Shown here: positions 52,128 through 60,946 of the stretch, piece by piece | Position numbering within the stretch: position 1 is the stretch's first letter | How the letters are laid out: every line of letters starts with the position of its first letter | Notes under the pieces: model-generated | Database searches by the model: none | What the model saw: only the letters and a program-made list of their open reading frames with translations | What the model was told of the DNA's origin: nothing | Position numbers and translations under genes: made by a program | Assembly (NCBI GenBank): GCA_965115995.1 | Contig: OZ220472.1 | Location: forward strand, 248,001-312,000 | Direction of reading: 5' to 3' | DNA: 64,000 nt | From: Poriferisodalis sp026713105 | GTDB taxonomy: Bacteria > Actinomycetota > Acidimicrobiia > Acidimicrobiales > Poriferisodalaceae

Positions 52128-55118
52128 ATGGCCAAGCGCGGCGCGAGATCGAAGGAAGTCGAGAGCCTCACACACGACGAGTCGAGTCGGCTGCATATCC
52201 CGACGGCCGAGTATCAAACGCAATCCCCAGACGAGGTTGCTGCAGCAATTCCTGTGGCCTACAAGCGTCTCAATCGAGACCTCGACCCTCAACTTGTGTG
52301 GCGGGGCAAGGACGTCGTCGACTGGTCTGACTTGGTCGTCCAGGCCCCTCCGCTGTACATCCAAGAGAAGATCCAGCCCAGAGCCTTGGTAGAGGATCTG
52401 CGCCGGCTCAGCAAACAACGCAGTATCGAGCAAGCGGCGACGGAGGCAGGCTTCCAGATCGAGCTTTTTTCTGACTTCAACGGACTCCCGGGTCCCGATG
52501 CGAGAGCAGAGTTCTACGAGCATCAGATGAACTGGTCGAACCGAATGATCCTCGGCGACAGCCTGCAGGTCATGGCCAGCCTTGCAGAACGGGAGGGTCT
52601 ACGCGGCCAAGTTCAGTGCATCTACATCGATCCGCCGTACGGTATCAAATTCAATTCAAACTTCCAGTGGTCGACGACGAGTCGTGATGTGCGAGACGGC
52701 AAGGCCGATCACATCACCCGCGAACCTGAACAGGTGCGAGCTTTCCGAGATACTTGGCGCGATGGCATCCATAGCTATCTGACCTATCTCCGAGATCGGT
52801 TGACTGTCGCTCGCGATCTCCTGACCGATAGCGGGTCGATATTCGTTCAGATAGGTGACGAAAATGTCCATCGCGTCAGAGCATTAATGGACGAAGTGTT
52901 CAGCACTGATGCCTATATTGCGCAGGTCACGTTCCGTGTAAAGAGTCCACTAGGCAACTCTGAGCTAGCCCGAACTTCGAACTATATTCTCTGGTATGCG
53001 AGGAATCCCGACTCCGTCAAGTTTCGCGAACTTCGCGCATTGAAACGGCTTGACGATCATTCTGAATTCTCGTTGGCGCGGCTAACTGATGGCCGCGTGG
53101 TCTCACGCGTGAAATTGAAGCCGACTGAGGTGACAGACTCTGTACGCTATTTGACTGCTCAGAATCTTGGATCATCGGGATATACGGATTCCTGTATGTT
53201 TGATGTTTCGGTTGAGGGGAGAACGTTTAGTCACCCTCGAGGAAAGAGTTGGAAGACTAACGAGTCAGGGATGCGCCGTCTTTGTTTTGCAGACCGACTT
53301 CACCCGCTGGTTCGGAGTTTGAGATGGCGCTACTACCTCGACGACGCTCCAGGTGAGGCCATCACTGAGGTATGGCAGGACACGTTTGCAGCACATGACA
53401 AGACGTACGTTGTTCAGACAGCTACCTCGGTGGTCGAGCGCTGCCTGTTGATGGCCACAGACCCAGGAGACTTGGTACTCGATCCGACCTGTGGAGCCGG
53501 CACGACGGCTTATGTGGCGGAACAGTGGGGCAGACGTTGGATCACGATCGACACCTCGCGGGTTGCGTTGGCCTTGGCGCGAGCGCGGCTAATGGGAGCC
53601 CGCTACCCCTATTACCTGCTGTCTGACAGTCTGGAAGGGCAGCAGAAGGAAGCCGATCTCAGCCATGCCGAACTATCTGACGCGCCGACGTACGGCAATG
53701 TGAGGCAAGGGTTCGTCTACGAGCGTGTTCCGCATATCACACTGCGGTCGATTGCAAACAACGCCGAGATCGACGTCATCTACGAACAGCGTCAACCCGC
53801 AGTTGAGGCTGCGCTCGCAGACCTCAATTCAACGCTGCGTGCCGAACCGCCGGAGCCCTTCGAGGTAGAAGTCGGGGGCCGTAAGGGCCAGCGGGTCGAC
53901 TTCACCGAGCCAGCCGACGCGAGCGTGCCGCTGCCGTCCGGCGAAAAGGCACCTGCGAGCGGCTTGCTGGAATGGGAGGTTCCCCGCGAGCGGCCGGACG
54001 ACTGGCCGACCGATGCCACCGAGCCACACGAGCGCTTCTGGCAGGCCCGTCTCGACCGTCAGCAGGCAATCGACGAGTCCATCGCTGCGAAGGCCGATTT
54101 CGAGTACCTCTACGACAAGCCGTACGAGGACAAGTCCAAGGTGCGCGTCGCCGGCCCGTTCACTGTGGAGAGCATCTCGCCGCACCGCCACTTGGTTCTC
54201 GACGCTGATGACCAGCTGATCGACCCGGTTGCTGAGGCACGGAGCGACGGCGAGGCGCCGCAGGACTTCGTGTCGCTCATTCTTGAGAATCTAAGGACGG
54301 CGGGCGTTCAGCAGGCGCACAAGGCGGATCGCATCGACTTCATCTCGCTCCAGCCCTGGCCCGGCGACTATGTCTGCGCGGAAGGCGTCTACGCCGAAGC
54401 CTCAGCTGCTACGTCGCGAGACTCGGAAGAATCCGGATCGCCTACCCAGGACAAGGTTGCTGCGCAAGCCGCGACACGACGAGCAGCAGTCTTCGTCGGC
54501 CCTGAGTTCGGCACGGTTACGCGCCCCGACCTTGTGGCTGCCTCGCGTGAGGCGGCCGAGGCTGGCTTCGATGTGCTCATCGCCTGCGCGTTCAACTACG
54601 ACGCGCACGCGTCCGAGTTCACCAAGTCAGGACCGTTGCAGGTGCTCCAAGCCCGGATGAACGCCGACCTGCACATGGCGAGCGACCTCAAGAGCACCGG
54701 CAGCGGCAACCTGTTTGTGATCTTCGGCGAACCCGACATCGAGTTGCTGACGGCGCATCCGGCCAGCGATGGCGCCGAGCAGTTCTGCGTGAAGCTGCGA
54801 GGGATCGACGTGTTCGATCCGACGACTGGCGAAATCCGCAGCGACGAACCCGACAGCATCGCTTGCTGGTTCGTCGACACCGATTACAACCACGAGAGCT
54901 TCTTTGTGCGCCACGCCTACTTCCTCGGCGCCAACGACCCCTACAAGTCGCTCAAGACGACCCTCAAGGCCGAGATCGACGACGACGCCTGGGCTTCACT
55001 GCACAGCGACCTCTCACGTCCATTCCCTGCCCCCGAGACCGGCCACATCGCCGTCAAGGTCATCAACCATCTCGGCGATGAAGTCATGAAGGTCTTCCGC
55101 GTCCCCAACGTCACCTAA
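52128..55118 (+). CDS. Type III-like adenine-specific DNA methyltransferase (Mod)
   Basis: A 996-residue modification subunit. Motif IV DPPY is at residues 168-171 (IYIDPPYGIKF) and motif I-like DPTCGAGTT begins at residue 452, an N6-adenine beta-class order. Between them lies the target-recognition region of about 280 residues, with clearly lower GC (roughly 52.6-53.5 kb). The last 500 residues (from about 500) are an extension without recognisable motifs. It begins three bases after the HEPN gene. Protects host DNA against the partner nuclease. Confidence 0.9.
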   Translation: MAKRGARSKEVESLTHDESSRLHIPTAEYQTQSPDEVAAAIPVAYKRLNRDLDPQLVWRGKDVVDWSDLVVQAPPLYIQEKIQPRALVEDLRRLSKQRSIEQAATEAGFQIELFSDFNGLPGPDARAEFYEHQMNWSNRMILGDSLQVMASLAEREGLRGQVQCIYIDPPYGIKFNSNFQWSTTSRDVRDGKADHITREPEQVRAFRDTWRDGIHSYLTYLRDRLTVARDLLTDSGSIFVQIGDENVHRVRALMDEVFSTDAYIAQVTFRVKSPLGNSELARTSNYILWYARNPDSVKFRELRALKRLDDHSEFSLARLTDGRVVSRVKLKPTEVTDSVRYLTAQNLGSSGYTDSCMFDVSVEGRTFSHPRGKSWKTNESGMRRLCFADRLHPLVRSLRWRYYLDDAPGEAITEVWQDTFAAHDKTYVVQTATSVVERCLLMATDPGDLVLDPTCGAGTTAYVAEQWGRRWITIDTSRVALALARARLMGARYPYYLLSDSLEGQQKEADLSHAELSDAPTYGNVRQGFVYERVPHITLRSIANNAEIDVIYEQRQPAVEAALADLNSTLRAEPPEPFEVEVGGRKGQRVDFTEPADASVPLPSGEKAPASGLLEWEVPRERPDDWPTDATEPHERFWQARLDRQQAIDESIAAKADFEYLYDKPYEDKSKVRVAGPFTVESISPHRHLVLDADDQLIDPVAEARSDGEAPQDFVSLILENLRTAGVQQAHKADRIDFISLQPWPGDYVCAEGVYAEASAATSRDSEESGSPTQDKVAAQAATRRAAVFVGPEFGTVTRPDLVAASREAAEAGFDVLIACAFNYDAHASEFTKSGPLQVLQARMNADLHMASDLKSTGSGNLFVIFGEPDIELLTAHPASDGAEQFCVKLRGIDVFDPTTGEIRSDEPDSIACWFVDTDYNHESFFVRHAYFLGANDPYKSLKTTLKAEIDDDAWASLHSDLSRPFPAPETGHIAVKVINHLGDEVMKVFRVPNVT

Positions 55119-55374
55119 TCCGGCTCAAACTGGCCATCGCGGCTTCGCCCCCGGTCGACCGACGGCAGGAAGCTTCCGTTAGGAGTCGTTCGCGGCGGCT
55201 ACGGACGTCATGACGGGGCCCGCGACGGCTTGAAACTGCCGGCCCGACGCAGCGCAAGCGGCGGAACAGGCGCAGGGCAGTCTCGTGGCGACTCGGTAGT
55301 ACTTGTAGCAGCGGTCGCTGACTGTCATCGTGGAGCGGCCGCATTCATGTGTACGCGTTGCACGGGAGGACAGT

Positions 55375-56271
55375 TTGATTTCCAACAGAGGCCCACATCC
55401 GGCTATCGCAAGAGCGAGCCAAAGCCTCCGGGACTTGCTCTTGCGCCGCGACTTGTACAGCTTCGCCATCGGGCCCCAGCAAGGATCACCATTCGAGCTA
55501 GAGAATCAGCGGCTGCCGTTGAGCGTACGAGCTGGGGCGGGGACGATTCTGGCCCATGCCGAGATGGTTTGCCAGTTCCGCCTGATGGCGGCTACGGACT
55601 TCATCAGCGGAATAGCGTCACTTGCCAGCGCGGCGACATCGGTTTATTCGGTGTTTCCGCTGTCTCGTTCAGTCATCGAGTGTGTCGCGTATGTCAACTG
55701 GATCCTGGAACCCGAAATCACCGCCGAAGAGCGTGCATTCCGCGGAGCGCTTGATCACTACAAGAGCACCAGCGAGAGCATGGACAATCTGCGGCGATAC
55801 AACCGGTCGGGAGTAACTGAGGATCAAAGCCGCGTGATCACTCGCGACATCGTCGGCTTCGAGTCGAAGCTCAGCGACATCGAGCAAGACCTGTCGCTCG
55901 CCCGTGACTCGCTTCCGAGCGACGCAAATCAGAAATACCCTCGTAAGCGACAGGTCGTTGACCGAGCCGTGGCCGCCTTCTCGCGCGAACACGTCGGGGC
56001 CACCCACTACGGCTACCTCTCCGACATAGCGCATGGCGGAATAGCCGGTCTGATGGAGCTTCACCAAGGTGAGGGGATGATGGAGAACTTCAATATCAGC
56101 GTGGATCGCTTTCTGCTGCCCGTCGCCATGGCCGTCAGGGCTATGCAGCCCTGTCTCTCCCAGCTCGCCGACTCGTGGGGCCTGCGATCACCCGATGGCG
56201 ACATGCAGAGGGTCTTCGAAGTACTCGAGGCAGGTTTCCGAGACCACGATGGCGAACCCGCGTTCATCTGA
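55375..56271 (+). CDS. Protein of unknown function in the defence island
   Basis: A 298-residue mostly helical protein. A TTG at 55375 with GGGAGGA four bases upstream is the likely start; a GTG at 55330 is in frame. Features: a hydrophobic stretch FISGIASLASAATSVYSVFPLSRSVIECVAYVNWIL (about residues 80-115), a charged helical middle with RRYNRSGVTEDQSR, and a C-terminal YGYLSDIAHGG segment. No known family is recognised. Its place between a restriction operon and two RNase-like defence genes suggests a defence or stress role. Confidence 0.65.
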   Translation: MISNRGPHPAIARASQSLRDLLLRRDLYSFAIGPQQGSPFELENQRLPLSVRAGAGTILAHAEMVCQFRLMAATDFISGIASLASAATSVYSVFPLSRSVIECVAYVNWILEPEITAEERAFRGALDHYKSTSESMDNLRRYNRSGVTEDQSRVITRDIVGFESKLSDIEQDLSLARDSLPSDANQKYPRKRQVVDRAVAAFSREHVGATHYGYLSDIAHGGIAGLMELHQGEGMMENFNISVDRFLLPVAMAVRAMQPCLSQLADSWGLRSPDGDMQRVFEVLEAGFRDHDGEPAFI

Positions 56272-56977
56272 GCGAAGGGCTTTGCGGATTCGTTCGTGTA
56301 GCTGAGGTTGCCACGGGCCCGTGAAGTTGTTGAACACATTCACACTGCATTGACGCCGGCGGTTTGGCCGTTCGAGAATCGGTTGGGTGGGGATTGAGGG
56401 TCGCGCGGAGCAGTGCCGGCTTGCACTTCACGTGCCATCCTTGCCGGCGCGTCGCTCCCGGGGCCGTCATGTTTGCCAGACTTCGATTGCCTGGTCAGGC
56501 TGATCGCCACGCAAACTGGGCAAGGGTGCCCTCAGTGAGTCGAGGATGCTCCCGACCGGGCTCTGGTTGTTTGATGCTGACGCCGCTCACGTTGCCCCGA
56601 CGTTGTCTGGGGTGCAGAGCCGCTGAGCCAGGAGCGTTGCTGTCACACCCGTGGTGTGTACTCGGGGTGTGGTCACGATCGGCACGAGGACATGCGGACG
56701 AGCTGTGCTTTGTCCACATCGCGCGCTCGATAATTCCGCCGAAATTCCCTGTGCTCTGCACAAGCGATCCGCAGATCGCACGCGGCAAGGTGATGGGCGA
56801 TGAGTCTCTCCGGGATTGCGAGGAACGCTGTTGCGTGCGGTTCGCATCGCGATGATGCCGCAGGTCGGCGGCATGGAGATTGCTGGCGCGAGGCGGCGTT
56901 TCAACCTGCGGAAGCGGTGCCCGGTGTCTTTGCTGACAGATGACTTACCACGAGGAATCCAAGGAGGAGTCAGTCGA
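56272..56977. other. Intergenic region, no convincing gene
   Basis: About 700 bases with open frames on both strands but no start site or protein pattern that looks real. It contains the 15-base hairpin CACACC-CGT-GGTGTG at 56644-56658. The strong ribosome site AAGGAGGAG for the next gene begins at 56961. It may hold the promoter of the PIN gene and decayed coding sequence. Confidence 0.5.
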
Positions 56978-59900
56978 ATGACTGGAGTTGAGATCGGAAC
57001 AGCAGTGGCCGGCAAGGCAGTTGCGCCGCTCCTGAAACGGTTGCACAAGTCGGTGCGGCGGTGGACATGGAGGCGGCGTCTGGCACGGGCTGCTGTCAAG
57101 GCTGTCGCCGCGGAGCAGTCGGCGCGAGAGACCAGACATCTGCGACGCCTCATCAAGCAGGCACTCGCTGCGCCAGCGATCGAGAATTCGCTGCGCAACC
57201 GGGGCCAGTTCGGGGTCGAGGAAACCAGTGCTCACCTGAGTTCTCGTGTTCGCGACTCGTTGATGGGCAGCTTCGGCGACTATTGGGAGCCTGTTTTCCA
57301 CGCGCTCTGCCGAGAAATCAGAGACCGCTACTTCGACGAACTCGATGCGGCGGAAGCGGTACGGCTGGCTCATCAGGCAACCCAGGCGGACGGCGCTTGT
57401 GGGCTCGGCGCGGGACCGGCGGCTCTGCCGCCGCTTGTCACCGATGGGCTGTGCGAGCTTTCCGAGCGAGGTGAGGAGGTCGTGGCGAACAGCTTGAGGG
57501 CTTGGATGACGGAGCCCGCGAATCGTCGCTCGGACGTGGTCGCGGAGATCATGGAGAACCCTGAGGGGCGTTTGCCTCTGATGGCGCAAGCGTCATTTCT
57601 GGCATGGGAGACATTCGGGAACTTCGTTTCTGCCTACGATCTCGGCAACCCGCATGAGGCGTACGCCGTAGCAACCCGACGAGGGTCGCCTCGTCGGGTT
57701 CTGTTTCAGGTCGAAGAGGCGCTGAGACGATTCAACGGCGTCTATATCGCCGATGCTTGCCGCGTCCTAGATCAGCTGTCGCAAGAAGATGTGTTGGTGG
57801 GCGTCGCACGCGCCTTGGTGGAGGGCGACATGCCCCTTGCCCTCTCGCGTCTGGAGCGCGGCGGCGTGTGCGAGTCCGAGGACCCGCAGGTTGCCCGATT
57901 CGCCAAGCGCATCCGCATCCTGGCATTGCTGCAGAACGGCGAAGTGAGCCGGGCGATCGACTTTGCCCGAGAAGCGATGCGCGAGTACCCGGGCTTCTCG
58001 TCTTGGCGGACGATGTGCGGTCATCTGCTCGCCGTCGAGGCTCAGAACGAGACGACGGATGGTGCTCGCAGAAGGCACCTGGCCGGACAAGGCGCCCGGC
58101 TCGCGTTGGAAGCCCGAGACATGATCCGAGAGTGGAATGGTCCTTCAGGCCCGGCCGTCGCGGTGGCGATGGCCTGCAAGCATCTGCTCCGTGATCCGAA
58201 TGCAGTCTGCGCTCTGGCGACGCAGCCTCCCGCAGGGGACGCCACCGAGCATGAGGCGAGCTATCCCGAGGTCATTCCGTATCTCGCCAGAGCGCTAGGC
58301 ATTCTGGAGCGATTCGACGAGCTTCGCGAACTTGACACATCGGGTTTGAGCGAGTTCGACAGCGTCATCATTGAGGCGTGGCTCGCGCGGCACGACAACG
58401 AACCCGGCGCTATCGATCTCATGCGGCGTGCTTTGAGCCTGGCGGAAGGAGAAGTGGAGCTGTCGGCAGCGCGCCATGGCCTGGCGACGCTCGGCGGCGC
58501 CGAGGAACTGGCGGCGGATGCAGGTCTGCAAGACGAGCCGAGCGAAGCTGCCCTGCTCGCGTCGATGGCCGCCGTCACGCGAGGCGATCTCGACCGAGCG
58601 CTGGCGTCGATCCGGCCCCATAGGTGGGACTCGGTGGTTCATGTCACCCAATACGCCCACGTACTGATCCAACGCGGAGACTTGGACGGAGCCGTTACCC
58701 ACTTCGAAGCGGCGGCCACGAGGTTCACAGCGCCAGAGTTCTTGCACTTCGCGGCGGAGCTGCTTATCGACGAGTCGCGGTTCGAGGACGCGGAACCATT
58801 CGTGGCGACAGGGCTGACCCGAGCCGTCGAACCGGCGTTGCGGAGAATGCTGCACGTACAACACATCGATATTGCGAATAGACGACTCGACTCAACTGAG
58901 ATGCTTCAGCGCGCCGAGACGGCTGCCACAGAATTCCCCGACAACGTCCAGTTTCATTGGGCGGTGATCGTCGCGCTGTGCCGGCAAGGCGACCTGCAGC
59001 GCGCGCATCAGTACCTCCGTGAGCACAATGTCGAGGCGAACGACCGTCAGATGTGCCTGCTGGAAGTCGGCCTGCGCGCACAATTCGATCGGTCGCTCGA
59101 GACCGTCGACTGGCTCTTGAACCTTGCTGATGACAACACAGGCGACGAGGAGTTCATCTCGGTCGTCCTGGGTTCGATCTTCGAGGCAAGCCAAGAACTG
59201 GAGTTGAGCGAGCACCAGGCCGTGCGACTGAACTCGCTCGTCGGCGGATTTCTGAGCGAGTTCCCAGCGAGCGACTTGTTCCATGTGATCGAGGCCCCGG
59301 ACATCGAGGGGTTCATCGACAAGATGTGCGCCGTGCTCGAACCCGGCTCGGTGCAATTGGCCGAGGCTGCCGAGAAGGTGCCACTGGGTCAGATGCCGTT
59401 CGGCATCATGCACGTCGTGTCGGGAAGGCCCTACGCGCTGACGCTGGCAGGCGGAGCCTCCGATGCGCTCGCTGCCATCCCGCTCGAAGAGGAAATCAGG
59501 CGACACGAAATGCAGGCTGCGACAGCAGCGCTGAACAACCCAGTCGCGATCGACACGAGCGCGATCATGCTGTGGCAACGGCACCTGGGAGGCGCGCCCG
59601 CGGTCGCGCGTTGCTTTTCTGAGATTCTGGTGCCGACAGAACTGCTGGCGGACCTGCGACAGGCCGAGCGCGCAGTTCAATCCTCGGCATCGGCGCTCGC
59701 AAGCATGGGAGTTCATCCCGCAACCGGGGACTTGTGGATGTCGGAGGCCGACTCAGACCTGGTACAAGCCACCCGAGAGATCATCGCGGAGATGCTGGCC
59801 GTCGCTGACCGGTGCACCCATGCCGAGAGCATGATGCTCTGCGCGCCCGACTCCGATGATGTGCCGAGCCGGTTCGCTCCGTGGGACGCAGCATTCCGCG

Positions 59901-60607
59901 TTGCGTTGGATCGCGGTTGTGCCCTGTGGACAGATGACGCCTTCGTACGAGCGCTGGCACGGCACTTCGGAGTGCCAGCCTTCGGCACCTATGCCCTGCA
60001 CCAGGCCCTGATGAGCACATCGGCGGTGGCGGACTTGCCCTCCGAACTCGACTTCAAGCGCAGCCTGATCAGCGCCAAGGTCGCTGACGTTCCGTTGACC
60101 TGGGCCGAACTCGAAGCGATCTCTGAACACGACAGGGCCGGCAGCGTCGGTTTCATCCTAGAGCGACCTTGGAACTGGAACGATCCAGTTCAAGCACTGC
60201 GCTGCTTCCGGCAGACACTGACCAGTCTGCGGGGCGACGATCGAGAGGCTGAGACTCCGTATCTGTTGTACTCAGCCACGCTGGGGGCGGGCAGAGCAAC
60301 AGACAAAGACGGCATGCCTCGTGTCGCCGGAGCCCTACTCACCGCTGCACTGCTCACAGGAATACCTCACGAATTCGTACCGGAGTTCGTCACTGCTTCA
60401 CGAGCTGCGTGCCAGAAACTGACGCTCAGCAACGAGGTCGACCCGCTCCCAGTCGCCGCATCCAACTTGGTGCGCGAAGCCAACGAGCGACTTCCCAACC
60501 CTGAAGCAGCGTTCATCGGCCACTATGTCATGGGCATTTTCAGCGGCCTCGACGACGACGACCGGCACATCGTCTCAGCAGCGATTCTTGGAGCAAGCCT
60601 CGACTGA
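56978..60607 (+). CDS. Large helical-repeat protein with C-terminal PIN nuclease domain
   Basis: A 1209-residue protein. The start at 56978 is fixed by AAGGAGGAG; upstream frame to 56816 is discarded. Residues 1-60 are a basic amphipathic helix region. Residues about 290-780 show TPR-like helical repeats, with motifs such as LLQNGEVSRAIDFAREAMREYPGF and LIQRGDLDGAVTHFEAAATRF. A PIN-like domain occupies about 855-1010: D859 in AIDTSAIMLW, D970 in APWDAAFRVAL and D986/D987 in LWTDDAFVRALARHFGVPAFGTY. A helical C-terminus follows. Probably a repeat-sensor joined to an RNase effector. No ATPase motif is visible. Confidence 0.75.
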   Translation: MTGVEIGTAVAGKAVAPLLKRLHKSVRRWTWRRRLARAAVKAVAAEQSARETRHLRRLIKQALAAPAIENSLRNRGQFGVEETSAHLSSRVRDSLMGSFGDYWEPVFHALCREIRDRYFDELDAAEAVRLAHQATQADGACGLGAGPAALPPLVTDGLCELSERGEEVVANSLRAWMTEPANRRSDVVAEIMENPEGRLPLMAQASFLAWETFGNFVSAYDLGNPHEAYAVATRRGSPRRVLFQVEEALRRFNGVYIADACRVLDQLSQEDVLVGVARALVEGDMPLALSRLERGGVCESEDPQVARFAKRIRILALLQNGEVSRAIDFAREAMREYPGFSSWRTMCGHLLAVEAQNETTDGARRRHLAGQGARLALEARDMIREWNGPSGPAVAVAMACKHLLRDPNAVCALATQPPAGDATEHEASYPEVIPYLARALGILERFDELRELDTSGLSEFDSVIIEAWLARHDNEPGAIDLMRRALSLAEGEVELSAARHGLATLGGAEELAADAGLQDEPSEAALLASMAAVTRGDLDRALASIRPHRWDSVVHVTQYAHVLIQRGDLDGAVTHFEAAATRFTAPEFLHFAAELLIDESRFEDAEPFVATGLTRAVEPALRRMLHVQHIDIANRRLDSTEMLQRAETAATEFPDNVQFHWAVIVALCRQGDLQRAHQYLREHNVEANDRQMCLLEVGLRAQFDRSLETVDWLLNLADDNTGDEEFISVVLGSIFEASQELELSEHQAVRLNSLVGGFLSEFPASDLFHVIEAPDIEGFIDKMCAVLEPGSVQLAEAAEKVPLGQMPFGIMHVVSGRPYALTLAGGASDALAAIPLEEEIRRHEMQAATAALNNPVAIDTSAIMLWQRHLGGAPAVARCFSEILVPTELLADLRQAERAVQSSASALASMGVHPATGDLWMSEADSDLVQATREIIAEMLAVADRCTHAESMMLCAPDSDDVPSRFAPWDAAFRVALDRGCALWTDDAFVRALARHFGVPAFGTYALHQALMSTSAVADLPSELDFKRSLISAKVADVPLTWAELEAISEHDRAGSVGFILERPWNWNDPVQALRCFRQTLTSLRGDDREAETPYLLYSATLGAGRATDKDGMPRVAGALLTAALLTGIPHEFVPEFVTASRAACQKLTLSNEVDPLPVAASNLVREANERLPNPEAAFIGHYVMGIFSGLDDDDRHIVSAAILGASLD

Positions 60608-60946
60608 TGCCGATACCACCCACGGCGAGCACGAGACAGCCATAGTCCCCGAGTTCCTCGACGAACCTGCCGGTCTCGCGCGACCTGAATCTGCATGCCG
60701 CGACAAGAGGCCCACCAAGCAGAGACCATGGGTGATCTCCTGACCGTCGCCCCAGGTCGGGATCTGAGCCACAATCGAAATCCTCGCCGATCGAGCGACA
60801 GGCGCTGACGCTTGCAACGCGGCTGCCGCCGCTCGATGGGCGCCAAAGCGGTCTGCGCAAATAGACGCCAAAGCGGCCAGTCCGATCGCCAAGCGAATTC
60901 GTACGCTGGGACCGCGCTGTGTCCGACGAATTGGCGGGGGATTTCG
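60608..60946. other. Intergenic region, no convincing gene
   Basis: About 340 bases between the PIN gene and the ApeA-like gene. No plausible start or family match is seen. The ribosome site GGCGGGGGA at 60933 for the following gene lies at its end. Confidence 0.5.

Noticed and set aside
56364..56855. Plus-strand open frame in the gap before the PIN gene
   Set aside because: No ribosome site, cysteine/arginine-rich composition and no family pattern; treated as non-coding.
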